From Megaustenia siamemsis (taxonomy: Eukaryota; Mollusca; Gastropoda; Stylommatophora; Ariophantidae): a stretch of DNA of 64,000 bases. Both the position numbers and the translations under genes were made by a program. Numbering within the stretch: the stretch's first letter is position 1; each line of letters starts with the position of its first letter. Shown here one piece after another: positions 1-10,114 of the stretch. The notes beneath the pieces are model-generated. The model had not been told where the DNA came from, did no database searches, and saw only the letters and a list, made by a program, of their open reading frames with translations. The stretch is from NCBI GenBank assembly GCA_032433765.1, contig JAVIAB010000124.1:94391345-94455344 (forward strand), written 5' to 3'.

Positions 1-1187
1 TGAATTAGATGAGCAGTAATTTGGATATAGGAAAAATAGCGGGACAAAAGAAGCCATATTCTGCATGCGAACATTAATCGAAAAATACACAGAAGTAAAC
101 AAACCAATATATGCCTGCTTCATAGACTACACCAAAGCTTTTGATAGAGTACACCACAAACAACTTATAGAATGCCTAAAATAGATATATCTAGATGACA
201 TGGACATACGACTAATATGTAATCTATACTGGGAGCAAACAGCAATAATAAAATATAACAAAGAGAACTCTACACCCATTGATATAAAAAGAGGAGTAAG
301 ACAGGGATGCATCCTATCACCAAGCTTGTTCAATCTATACACTGAGCAAATTTTTAAAAAACATTACAAATTAATGGAAAGATAATTAATAACATAAGAT
401 ATGCTGACGATACTGTACTACTGGCAGAAAATCCTAAAGATCTACAACAATTACTTAATGAAATAAACATGACAAGCAAAAAATATGGACTAGATATGAA
501 TATCGAATAGACTAAAACTATGATCATAAACAAAGAAGATACCCAAAACCCACAAGTGGATATCAAAATTGCAAGGAATAGACCTGGAGACAGTTCAGAA
601 CTACAACTACCTTGGACATACTATAACAGTGATGGAAAATGTACAACTGAAATAAACAAAAAAATAGGAATGGCAAAAAGTAATTTTAATGTCATGAAGA
701 ACATACTAACATCAAAACAAATAACACCAGGGCTAAAGCTAAGAATAGCAAAATTCTTAAATCTTCTCAATTTTCCTATATGGTGCAGAAACAAGGACAT
801 TAGTCAAGAAAATAGAACAAAGAATTGAAGTCTTTGAAATGTGGATATATAGAAGAATATGTAGAGATCGATGGGAGGAAAAGAAAACAAACGACGAAGT
901 CTTAAAACAACTAAAAATGAAATGAGAACTACTAAGCACAATTCAAACAAGACAAATGCGATTTTTGCGCCATGTTAAAAGACACAACAGCCTACTAAAA
1001 GTAATCCTGGAGGGGAAAATACAAGATACAAGAGGCAGACCAAGACTAACATGGACGAGTAACATCAAAAGATGGACAAATCAGCCTATGACAACCTGCA
1101 CCATGAAAGCAAGAGACAGAGCAGAATGGCGCTCCATGGTAGCCAACCTTCGTTGCGGAGAAGGCACTCGATGATGATGATGATGAA
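1..1187 (+). mobile_element. LINE family A (RTE-like), degenerate RT and C-terminal region
   Basis: Non-LTR retrotransposon remnant entering from the left window edge. Reading frames show the reverse-transcriptase fingers/palm (FIDYTKAFDRVHH near 117-155, GVRQGCILSPSLFN near 293-333, catalytic YADD at 400-411). After the palm comes the typical C-terminal tail (GHVKRH-like block, LTWTSNIKRW, EWRSMVANLRCGEGTR), then a (GAT)n 3' tail at 1169-1186. Stops (for example after DEQ, after ECLK, and in the NIE/TKT stretch) and frame changes show it is dead. Known for the family: TPRT retrotransposition by endonuclease plus RT. The clade call is by motif resemblance only. Confidence 0.85.
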
Positions 1188-1454
1188 GCACAAAGGTAGT
1201 CTGAATTTTGCACAAATCGTTTTTTGTTATATAATTTCAGGAAAATATCAAACAGCGTGCCCTAAACTTTAGATTTTACTGTAAATTATATTAATTTTCT
1301 AACAATGCAAGCCAAATGCGTATTTTGAATAGTACTATAACCGACATCTTTCAGATTCATTGCAAAAGTGTAGGAAATTAACTGAAGCGCAGATTCGCAA
1401 GTCGAATGGCACAATCAAGACTTATACACGTTATTAAATACTTGTTATATTCAT
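1188..1454. other. AT-rich spacer, nothing recognised
   Basis: Between the LINE A tail and the 47-bp array. No ORF, RNA or repeat signature was recognised. Confidence 0.4.
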
Positions 1455-1967
1455 ATCTCTGCCTTGCTGATCACCCGGTCAAAGGTATTAATATAACTAT
1501 CTTCTCTGCCTTGCTGATCACCCGTTCAAAGGTATTAATATAACTATCTTCTCTGCCTTGCTGATCACCCGTTCAAAGGTATTAATATAACTATCTTCTC
1601 TGCCTTGCTGATCACCCGTTCAAAGTTATTAATATAACTATCTTCTCTGCCTTGCTGATCACCCGTTCAAAGGTATTAATATAACTATCTTCTCTGCCTT
1701 GCTGATCACCCGTTCAAAGGTATTAATATAATTATCTTCTCTGCCTTGCTGATCACCCGATCAAAGGTATTAATATAACTATCTTCTCTGCCTTGCTGAT
1801 CACCCGTTCAAAGTTATTAATATAACTATCTTCTCTGCCTTGTTGATCACCCGTTCAAAGGTATTAATATATTATCTTCTCTGCCTTGCTGATCACCCGA
1901 TCAAAGGTATTAATATACCTATCTTCTCTGCCTTGCTGATCACCCGTTCAAAGTTATTAATATAACT
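1455..1967. repeat. 47-bp minisatellite, left half (about 11 copies)
   Basis: Tandem copies whose monomer contains GCCTTGCTGATCACCCG and TTAATATAACTATC, spaced 47 bp (GCC of the monomer at 1461, 1508, 1555 and so on). Few variants exist (CGTTC/CGATC, GGTATT/GTTATT). The same array resumes at 3570, so the element between the halves is an insertion. Confidence 0.95.
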
Positions 1968-3569
1968 TTGATGATGACGTCATGGGACGCACCAAAATGG
2001 CAGCTTATTTATATTCGAGCTATGGACCAAGCAATGTTTACATTGAACAACACGATAAATGTTATTGCTACGAGTTGGCAGATTTTTGAAAATGTTTTCA
2101 AGGGTTTGAACATAAATGTTTGTTCACAGTTCGTTAACCTTCGCTGTAGATAAAGTCGTTAATTGGATGGCTTCGTTTCAGACATTTGTGACGTTGGTAG
2201 CTAAGGACCTAACTTGTGCAAACGGATGACATTGGCAAGAATCATTTTGAATCTATGAAGTGGGCTCATTGTGTGTTTAACTCAAACGCATATGTGCTTT
2301 TTAACCAAAGACCTTTTTTTTTGGGGACTCAATGCAGATATCCCGATGGAAGAATAAATTGTACTATTAGTCCCATAAATGATTCGCTTCCAGAGGTTTA
2401 TGATGTAAACAAAGCAGTTTTGTCATTGCAAGTGAATAATGTCCACACCTATAATTGGTCAGGATTGTGTAGCAGCAGCAGCTTTATAGCGAACACAGAA
2501 AACATCACAGGATTGTGCTGTTCTGAAACAGCATTGCCATGCTACCCTAGAATTGCCTTTAATGGGATTACTGTGACCACAAACCACTCTCCATGTGTGT
2601 GCCACATATTTACACCCCAGAAAGAAATACTGAATATAACAACACCATGTGCCGTCTGTGATATTAATGACCACAGACCAGGAGCCTCCAGTATGATTGA
2701 TACAACTGTTGCACCAAGCACTTCATCAGCAGAGCCATATCTATTGAATGTTAATCTGACATTGTTCTTGAATGATGCCCAAGTTAATGAGACATCAGAA
2801 TCGTGTGGCAGCAGCTACAAGAAGGGAGCGGAGAACATCAAGTTCTGCTGCTATAAAGGGGACTTGCCTTGCTATCCCAGAATTGCCTTAAATGGAATCA
2901 CTGTAGTTGAAAACTTCTCCTCTTGTGTAAACTACACATTCACATCTAAGAGTGAATCAGTGAAGGTCACAAAATCATATTCTCTCTGTGGTTTTACTAA
3001 CTACAGGTCATGTTGCTTCTGTTGGATTGAAAATGACAAATTACTACCACTGTGTGTCTATATGTTTGGAATTGGAGTCATCAATGACGGCCCAACATCA
3101 TCAAGTGCTATGACGATCATCATTTTCGGGAGGACGTGAACTCCCATGGTATATGGTGGATAGGCGGCAGGAACCATTGAAGGCTATGTCTGAAAAGTGT
3201 TCCTTCTTGCAGTTTCCTCATATTCCAAGTCCGGCTTCCTTCAGGAGCTACTGAGTTAAGTGCTCTGTGCACACTGTGAGCTGTGTGTCTCATCCGTTTT
3301 GATCCTGCTTCGATATCCCGCTTGTTTACGATGAATCATGATATCGTATGACAGGGAACAGTTGGCTGTGTTCACTTGCTGCGCGGTTTCGCCTTATGTC
3401 TTTTGGCGTGTGCTGAGACTGCTACGATGGGGACTATAGTTACCTTTCTTTGTTTGGGAGATGAATTAGTAATTCGGATGATTCCACTGGCACGGGCGGT
3501 TGAGCAATTATGGATTTTAATTCGTTTGCTGTGATGCCGAGGCCTTCCATAACCAATAACCAATAACAA
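1968..3569 (+). mobile_element. Unclassified retroposon carrying a cysteine-rich ORF, copy 1
   Basis: A 1.6-kb unit starting near GATGATGACGTCATGGGACG and ending in short AATAACC/AATAACA repeats. It is flanked by TAATATAACT on both sides (1958-1967 and 3570-3579), which fits a 10-bp target-site duplication made within the 47-bp array. A second copy in inverse orientation lies at 57369-58829, with its own different flanking duplication. Shorter copies of only the last 350-420 bp lie at 9020-9440 and 42118-42475. Simple-repeat tail, 5' truncation and TSDs all suggest retroposition. The mobilising machinery is unknown. Confidence 0.75.
2255..3139 (+). CDS. Cysteine-rich, N-glycosylated extracellular-type protein with two internal repeats (unknown)
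   Basis: A 294-residue open frame from the first ATG. It contains two homologous blocks. Block 1 is near residues 54-140 (CCSETALPCYPRIAFNGI) and block 2 near residues 168-255 (CCYKGDLPCYPRIALNGI). Each has a CC..LPCYPRI..NGI.V core and spaced cysteines. Nine N-x-S/T sequons (such as NWS, NIT, NHS, NLT, NET, NFS, NYT) suggest a secreted or extracellular domain. No signal peptide or convincing membrane helix is visible. A pyrimidine tract plus CAG at 2314-2337 could be a splice acceptor, so the true coding part may start at 2338 (IPDGRINC). The family is not recognised. It may be a host gene fragment captured by the retroposon, or an element-encoded glycoprotein. Confidence 0.55.
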   Translation: MKWAHCVFNSNAYVLFNQRPFFLGTQCRYPDGRINCTISPINDSLPEVYDVNKAVLSLQVNNVHTYNWSGLCSSSSFIANTENITGLCCSETALPCYPRIAFNGITVTTNHSPCVCHIFTPQKEILNITTPCAVCDINDHRPGASSMIDTTVAPSTSSAEPYLLNVNLTLFLNDAQVNETSESCGSSYKKGAENIKFCCYKGDLPCYPRIALNGITVVENFSSCVNYTFTSKSESVKVTKSYSLCGFTNYRSCCFCWIENDKLLPLCVYMFGIGVINDGPTSSSAMTIIIFGRT

Positions 3570-4053
3570 TAATATAACTATCTTCTCTGCCTTGTTGATC
3601 ACCCGTTCAAAGGTATTAATATAACTATCTTCTCTGCCTTGCTGATCACCCGTTCAAAGGTATTAATATAACTATCTTCTATGCCTTGCTGATCACCCGT
3701 TCAAAGGTATTAATATAACTATCTTCTCTGCCTTGCTGATCACCCGTTCAAAGGTATTAATATAACTATCTTCTCTGCCTTGCTGATCACCCGTTCAAAG
3801 GTATTAATATACCTATCTTCTCTGTCTTGCTGATCACCCGATCAAAGGTATTAATATAACTATTTTCTCTGTCTTGCTGATCACCCGTTCAAAGGTATTA
3901 ATATAATTATCTTCTCTGCCTTTGCTGATCACCCGACAAAGGTATTAATATAACTATCTTCTCTGTCTTGCTGATCACCCGTTCAAAGGTATTAATATTA
4001 TTATCTTCTCTGTCTTGCTGATCACCCGTTCAAAGGTATTAATATAACTATCT
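3570..4053. repeat. 47-bp minisatellite, right half (about 10 copies)
   Basis: Continuation of the 1455-1967 array with the same monomer and 47-bp spacing, resuming at TAATATAACT. Several monomers have CTGTCTTG instead of CTGCCTTG. Confidence 0.95.
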
Positions 4054-4109
4054 TGTTATCTGGCAAAGACAACCTTTTCAACACCAATCACGAAGCAGGA
4101 CAGCAAGGA

Positions 4110-4188
4110 CATTCTTAAAGAGGTCACTACAAAATAGGAGATCATATAAAACATCAGAAAAACCCATCGATTTTTTTAGGCCACTTCG
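4110..4188 (+). mobile_element. LINE family B fragment, plus orientation
   Basis: Reads like the LINE B tail block DVLKEANTKRELLKNIRKKQ (here DILKEVTTK...NIRKTHRFF). It stops where a minus-strand LINE B begins with its CATCATCAT tail, giving a head-to-head junction at 4188/4189. Confidence 0.6.
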
Positions 4189-5132
4189 TCATCATCATCA
4201 TCTTGTGTACTACCGGTTGGCGTAGACGATCATGCCCCTCCACAATCTTCTATACACAATGCATAGTATCATTTCTGTTGTTGACTGTTTTCCATGGCAT
4301 TACACCATGCTGTCTAGTATTTCACTCTTTGTCGTCTGCGAACTCTCGTTCTCTGCATTTTGCCAGTTGTAACCAAGTATTCCATTTTTTCTCTTCTCAT
4401 GATGTGCCCGAAAACAAGTTGATTGTTTCTTTCTGATGTTTCTTTGGAAATCCCTTTTTTGTGTTAGTTTCTTTGAGAATTTCCTCGTTGGTCTTCTAAG
4501 CTGTCCAGGAAACTGTCAACATTCTTCTGAGAAACCCCATCTCGGCTTTTTATTTCTGTGGTGCATCTTCCATCTGATCTTCTTATTGTGCCCAAGTATT
4601 TTACTTGGTTGCACTCGTTTCAGATTTGTCTTTTTTAATTTTTATGTTGCATGATGGTGATGATTGTTTCTTCGATATTACCATTACTTCTGTTTTGTTA
4701 CTATTCAGATTTAGATCTTTCTTGTTGTTTTCTTTTACTATTATGTCTATCATTTCTTGTAGTTCATTCTCTGTCTCTGCTATTAAGACTGAGTCATCCG
4801 CATATCGAAAATTATTTATGTTGTGACCGTTGACTTCAATTCCTTTTTTCTCTACTATTTATATCATAATATTTTCGCTGTAAAATGAGAACAAATCCAA
4901 TGACAGAACACTGCCTTATCTTACTCCTTGTTTTATATTTTAGAACTATTATGTTTGGTTGTTAGTTCTTATAGCTGCTGTTTGTTTCCAGCATATGTTA
5001 TTTATTATTCTCAGATCATTGCCATCAATGTTTAATCTCTCCAGTATATTAAGTATTTCCACATGCTGAACATTGTCAAATTCTTTTGTACAGTCCATAA
5101 TATATATAGTTATATATATATATATAGTAAAA

Positions 5133-5391
5133 AATAGTAAGTAAAGTACCCCCGTCACGCCAAGTGGCGGCGTCTAGGGAATATGGTGTTAGTGACTATA
5201 CATTTTACAGACCTTCGGCACATGATTTTTGGGGTAATGTGGTCGGTATTACGCCCGTGTCGCTTTACTTTCCAAGAAAAAAAATCAGGTACCTATTTAA
5301 GGCTGGGTGAACCCGGAAGCCGAAGGTTGGGATCGAACCCTACCCCTTGTCCTTTGCAGTCCAGTTCACTAACCTATGAGCTATCGCAGCT

Positions 5392-5393
<2 letters not shown>
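5133..5393 (-). mobile_element. SINE family 2 (tRNA-derived), minus orientation
   Basis: Minus-strand tRNA-like head (GAGCTGCGATAGCTCATAGG, B box GGTTCGATCCCAAC), then a body with GGTTCACCCAGCC, ATTACGCCC-type and ACACCATATTCCC blocks. Embedded between TA repeats inside LINE B. Related copies are at 11559, 27519, 34119, 36432, 41300 and 62121. Confidence 0.85.

Positions 5394-5445
<52 letters not shown>
5394..5445. repeat. (TA)n microsatellite
   Basis: About 25 TA dinucleotides directly abutting the tRNA-like end of the SINE; a shorter TA run (5097-5126) lies on the other side. Probably the expanded target site of the SINE. Confidence 0.9.
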
Positions 5446-5449
<4 letters not shown>

Positions 5450-5610
5450 ATTGGTGTCCTTTTCTTCAACAAATCCACATTGTTCCTCACTTATTTCTGG
5501 TTTTATTTTGTTCCTTACACGTCTCATGACGATTCTTAATAATATACTAGTCACATGACTCAGGAGACTAATAGCGTGATGGTCTTCGCAATAAGTGGCG
5601 AATTCTTCGG

Positions 5611-6520
5611 TATGCCTACAAAGACAGATTTTAGTAGATCTTCGGTATGGCTACAAAGACAGATTTTAGTAGATCTTCGGTATGGCTACAAAGACAGATT
5701 TTAGTAGATCTTCGGTATGGCTACAAAGACAGATTTTAGTAGATCTTCGGTATGGCTACAAAGACAGATTTTAGTAGATCTTCGGTATGGCTACAAAGAC
5801 AGATTTTAGTAGATCTTCGGTATGGCTACAAAGACAGATTTTAGTAGATCTTCGGTATGGCTACAAAGACAGATTTTAGTAGATCTTCGGTATGCCTACA
5901 AAGACAGATTTTAGTAGATCTTCGGTATGGCTACAAAGACAGATTTTAGTAGATCTTCGGTATGCCTACAAAGACAGATTTTAGTAGATCTTCAGTATGG
6001 CTACAAAGACAGATTTTAGTAGATCTTCGGTATGGCTACAAAGACAGATTTTAGTAGATCTTCGGTATGCCTACAAAGACAGATTTTAGTAGATCTTCGG
6101 TATGGCTACAAAGACAGATTTTAGTAGATCTTCGGTATGCCTACACAGACAGATTTTAGTAGATCTTCGGTATGGCTACAAAGACAGATTTTAGTAGATC
6201 TTCGGTATGGCTACAAAGACAGATTTTAGTAGATCTTCGGTATGCCTACAAAGACAGATTTTAGTAGATCTTCGGTATGGCTACAAAGACAGATTTTAGT
6301 AGATCTTCGGTATGCCTACAAAGACAGATTTTAGTAGATCTTCAGTATGGCTACAAAGACAGATTTTAGTAGATCTTCGGTATGGCTACAAAGACAGATT
6401 TTAGTAGATCTTCGGTATGCCTACAAAGACAGATTTTAGTAGATCTTCGGTATGGCTACAAAGACAGATTTTAGTAGATCTTCGGTATGCCTACAAAGAC
6501 AGATTTTAGTAGATCTTCGG
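5611..6520. repeat. 35-bp minisatellite derived from the LINE B RT ORF (26 copies)
   Basis: Exact 35-bp spacing over 26 copies. On the minus strand one monomer reads EDLLKSVFVGIP, the segment of the LINE B ORF expected here, with LINE sequence continuing on the 5446-5610 side. Variants TATGGCTAC/TATGCCTAC alternate. The rare variant TTCAGTATGG recurs at 5991 and 6341, exactly 350 bp (10 monomers) apart, so there was block duplication. Confidence 0.95.
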
Positions 6521-6619
6521 GTATGTGTCCACTGATACATATATCAAAGAATATTTTTGATATGATTTGTTCTCCAAGATTACCTAATGCATCTATCTCT
6601 TCAATTGTTTCATTATAAG

Positions 6620-7045
6620 ATCCTGGAGCTTTGCCTCTTTTTACGTGTTGAACTGCCTTCTCTACCTTTGTAGGTACCTGGAGCTTTGCCTCTTTTAATG
6701 TGTTGAACTGCCTTCTCTACCTTTGTAGGGACCTGGAGCTTTGCCTCTTTTCATGTTTTGAACTGCCTTCTCTACCTTTGTAGGGACCTGGAGCTTTGCC
6801 TCTTTTCATGTTTTGAACTGCCTTCTCTACCTTTGTAGGGACCTGGAGCTTTGCCTCTTTTCATGTTTTGAACTGCCTTCTCTACCTTTGAAGGGACCTG
6901 GAGCTTTGCCTCTTTTCATGTGTTGAACTGCCTTCTCTACCTTTGTAGGGACCTTGGGCTTTGCCTCTTTTCATGTTTTGAACTGCCTTCTCTACCTTTG
7001 TAGGGACCTGGAGCTTTGCCTCTTTTCATGTATTGAACTGCCTCC
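6620..7045. repeat. 55-bp minisatellite derived from the LINE B RT ORF (8 copies)
   Basis: CCTGGAGCTTTGCCTC recurs at 6622, 6677, 6732, 6787, 6842, 6897, (6952) and 7007, a 55-bp period. On the minus strand it reads KRGKAPG, the conserved motif preceding the RT palm of RTE-like elements. Confidence 0.92.
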
Positions 7046-7496
7046 TACTCCTAACTCTGCATTAATGGTGGGTCTATCTCTTTGTTTGAATTGCTTAGCC
7101 CTGGTCTTTCATCATAATAGAGTTGACTGATATATTCTGTCCATCTTTCCATTATTTTCCCCTGTCTCATTATTACGCTTCCTTTTTTGATTTCGTACAT
7201 TCTGAAATTTTGACTTCTTTTCTTCCTGTTAATTTATTTAACAATATGTGCATACATTTTATGTCTCTATTTTGTTTGTTTTCCCCATTTCTTCATATTT
7301 CCGCTTTAACCATCCTTCCTTGGCTTCTCTACATTTGTTGTGTATCTTTTGGTGCAATATTTTGTATATCAGTTTTTCTTCTTATGTTCTCGACTTTCGT
7401 CCATTAGTTCTAGTATTTAGTCTGTCATCCATTTCGTTTTGTTGATTATTTTAGTCACTGGTATTTTTTCAATTGTAGTTTGCTGAATTGACTGTT

Positions 7497-7882
7497 TGAG
7501 CATTGGGCACATCATGAAAAGAGGAAAGTTGGAGTACTTAGTTATGACTAGCAGAATAGAGGAAAGTTGGAGTACTTGGTTATAACTAGCAGAATAGAGG
7601 AAAGTTGGAGTACTTGGTTATAACTAGCAGAATAGAGGAAAGTTGGAGTACTTGGTTATAACTAGCAGAATAGAGGAAAGTTGGAGTACTTGGCTATAAC
7701 TAGCAGAATAGAGGAAACGGGAGATCGCTGAAGATAAATAGAGAAGATACTAGATAGCTTGGTGTCATGACATAAAAGACAGTCAACAACGGAATTGATA
7801 CGATGCACTGTTGATAGAAAATTGTGGAAGAACAGGATCACCTACGCCAATCGGTATTTCACACAATGATGATGATGATGCA
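7497..7882 (+). mobile_element. LINE family B 3' fragment, plus orientation
   Basis: Begins with IGHIMKRGKLEYLV (compare GHVMRREHLEYI in other copies), contains an internal 38-bp expansion, then the degenerate tail and a (GAT)n run ending at 7882. Lies head-to-head with the minus-strand LINE B on its left. Confidence 0.8.
7521..7711. repeat. 38-bp minisatellite inside LINE B (5 copies)
   Basis: GAGGAAAGTTGGAGTACTT at 7521, 7559, 7597, 7635 and 7673. The unit encodes RGKLEYLV.TSRI of the LINE C-terminal tail. Confidence 0.92.
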
Positions 7883-8225
7883 TGTTAAAACATTTGCATT
7901 GTTAAATGAAAGATCCTCTTCGATAAATCACTCAACACTTGACAATCAAAAAGACAGTATTTTCATTTATATTCTATATTTGGACAATCCCTTGAGAATA
8001 TCATATAGATGTGGGTTCTGTCAAGCCAAACGAAAAACTAAACAAAATATATATACGTGTCTTGTATTGTTCTCACTGGTGGTATTTATTTAATTATTGT
8101 ATACGTTTTGCTGGTGTTATTTATATATTGCACAATTAGAATAAGTTAAGTTGAGAAGTATACAACTTGTCTATTTAGAGTTGTAAAATAAACAGAGACA
8201 TGTTAAATAGTTGACATTTACAATT
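7883..8225. other. AT-rich spacer, nothing recognised
   Basis: Contains short open frames only. Its right end carries TTACAATT (8218-8225), the left target duplication of the next SINE. Confidence 0.4.
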
Positions 8226-8541
8226 TAGGGGGACTGGTTGGCAAGACGCCGGCCTCGAGACAGAGAGGTTGTGGGTTGAAATCCCGGTTGGTTGGGATTT
8301 TTATTTATTATTTATGCGGCAACAACTACTGGTCTCAGCAGCGAGGCCCGGTTGAAACGTCAAATACTGATCGACGGAAAAAATATGAGTACCTCCAAAG
8401 TCGGAGTTATCTGTCTGTGCGGCGAGGAACCCCTGTGCACACGGCTGCCAGGGAAAAATGGATTAACACGCAAAATTCAGTTCCTAGTCTCTAGGGACTT
8501 CGTCAGAGGCTGGCGAACGAAAAAAAAAATTATAATGCGAC
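8226..8541 (+). mobile_element. SINE family 1 (tRNA-derived)
   Basis: tRNA-like head with an A-box-like region (ACTGGTTGGCAAGACGCC) and a B-box-like GTGGGTTGAAATCCC, then a 240-bp body and a terminal A-run. TTACAATT at 8218-8225 and 8542-8549 is the target duplication. A second copy in minus orientation lies at 60330-60640. Confidence 0.82.
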
Positions 8542-8549
8542 TTACAATT

Positions 8550-9019
8550 GAGTAATAGCAAACTCTACCACTTGTAGATGTGTATCAGACAAATAGAATG
8601 CATAAATCGGTGCGGTAACACATATGAGTTGATAGGGTTATATAGTTAATAAATAGCGTAAGTAGGACCAAATAAGGGAAAAAAAATAGACTACGAAAAC
8701 GCAGTACTAACAATGTAGCAAATTAACTGTTGTAGTCCTAACCTAGAGTATATAAATATTTAGAGTTGTGCGGCTCCAAGTAAGACACTTTAATGCAAGC
8801 TGTAGTAAATGCAACGTTCTGTGTAAGATCTGGTTAGAGACATAGATTCTTTAATCATAGATGAAATGATAATTCTTAGAAATGATATATGATAACTATC
8901 AACAAAACCAAATCTCAACACATTTTTCATTGTAGTCCTTTGTAATCCACATTGAGGGAACATTTTGTTATTGAATGAAACGATGTAATAACTATATAGG
9001 CAATTGTAGTAGTAATTAG
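8550..9019. other. AT-rich spacer, nothing recognised
   Basis: No long ORF, tandem array or known repeat recognised on either strand. Confidence 0.4.
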
Positions 9020-9440
9020 CTCAAGGCCTCGTTATCACTGCATTACGCATTACAATCGATAATTGCTCAATCTCTTGTGTTAGTGAAATCATTCGAATTA
9101 ACATCTCGTCTCATTGAAGGATCCAAACAAAGAAAATGCAGCTGCAGTCACCATCATTGCAGCCACAGCACTCGCGAAAAGGTATAAGATGTTGCCGCAC
9201 CGAAAGTGAAAGTAACCGAGCTGTTCTTCGTCATTCGATATCATCATTCATAGTAAGCAATCACGATATTGAAATACGATCCAGATGAAACAAAAACATA
9301 TCTCACAGTGTGCTTAAAGTACTAAACTCAGTAGCTCACGCAGCAAGCCGAACTTGCAATATGGATGACACTGCAACAAGGAACACTTTTCAGACTGAGC
9401 CTAAACAGATCATGTCGCCTACCCGTCATATTGACCAGAA
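9020..9440 (-). mobile_element. Cys-rich retroposon, 5'-truncated 3' fragment
   Basis: Diverged relative of the last ~420 bp of the element at 1968-3569, inverted. Shared blocks include AATTGCTCAA, CCAAACAAAGAAA, CGATATCATCATTCAT and AACACTTTTCAGAC. The ORF portion is absent. Confidence 0.7.
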
Positions 9441-9451
9441 GTCCTATATAT

Positions 9452-9861
9452 AGATCATCATCATCATTGAGTGCCGTCTCCGCATCGAAGGTTGGCTACC
9501 ATGGAGCGCCATTCCACTCTGTCTCTTGCTTTGATGGTGCAGATTGTCATAGGCTGACTTGTCCATCTTTTGATGTTACTCGTCCATGTTAGTCTTGGTC
9601 TGCCTTTGCCTCTTTTACCTTGTATTTTCCCTTCTAATATTACTTTTATTAGACTATTGTGTCTTTTAACATGACCAACACATTTCATTTGTCTTGCTCT
9701 AATTGTGTTTAGTAGTTCTTTTTTTTCATTTTTAGTTGTTTCAAAACTTCCTCGTTTGTTTTCTTTTCTTTCCATCCAATTCTACCTATTCTTCTATAAA
9801 TCCATATTTCAAAGGCTTCTATTTTCTGTTCTGTGTTCTGGTCTAATGTCCATGTTATATA
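9452..9861 (-). mobile_element. LINE family A 3' end, minus orientation
   Basis: Minus strand reads LEIWIYRRIGRIGWKEKK, KTNEEVLKQLKMKK, a frame break at the A-run near 9720, then RARQMKCVGHVKRH, LTWTSNIKRWTSQ and EWRSMVANLRCGDGTQ with the (GAT)n tail at 9452-9466. 5'-truncated; flanked by short TATATATA runs. Confidence 0.88.
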
Positions 9862-10114
9862 TATATATAGACAATATAGGCTTGTAAAAGAAAACGAAAA
9901 TAAGAACACATATACTGGATCTAAACGAAGACAAATAAAAACATATATATTCATTTGTTAGAAACTGTAAAATTACTTCATTGACAATATGAAGAGCTCA
10001 AATCGCTAAGATTCGTGATCTCTATAACAGAGACAACGGGGTGCAAATACGATATCGCTTGGCCTCTATATGATCTGAACCAAAAAACAAGCTGGCAAAT
10101 GAGAGAACGAAGAT

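Larger units (their letters stand above)
4189..7490 (-). mobile_element. LINE family B (RTE-like), long degenerate copy with SINE and minisatellites inside
   Basis: On the minus strand, from high to low coordinates: a pre-RT region; a KRGKAPG block (about 6620-7045, tandemly expanded); EDLLKSVFVGIPK (5611-6520, tandemly expanded); HAISLLSHVTSILLRIVMRR and EEQCGFVEEKDT (about 5600-5450); a SINE plus TA-repeat insertion (5097-5445); DCTKEFDNVQHVEILNILE (about 5100-5040); YADD (about 4790-4810); and the C-terminal tail ending in (GAT)n at 4189-4202. Many stops and frame changes make it a dead element. The upper boundary is approximate. Confidence 0.85.
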
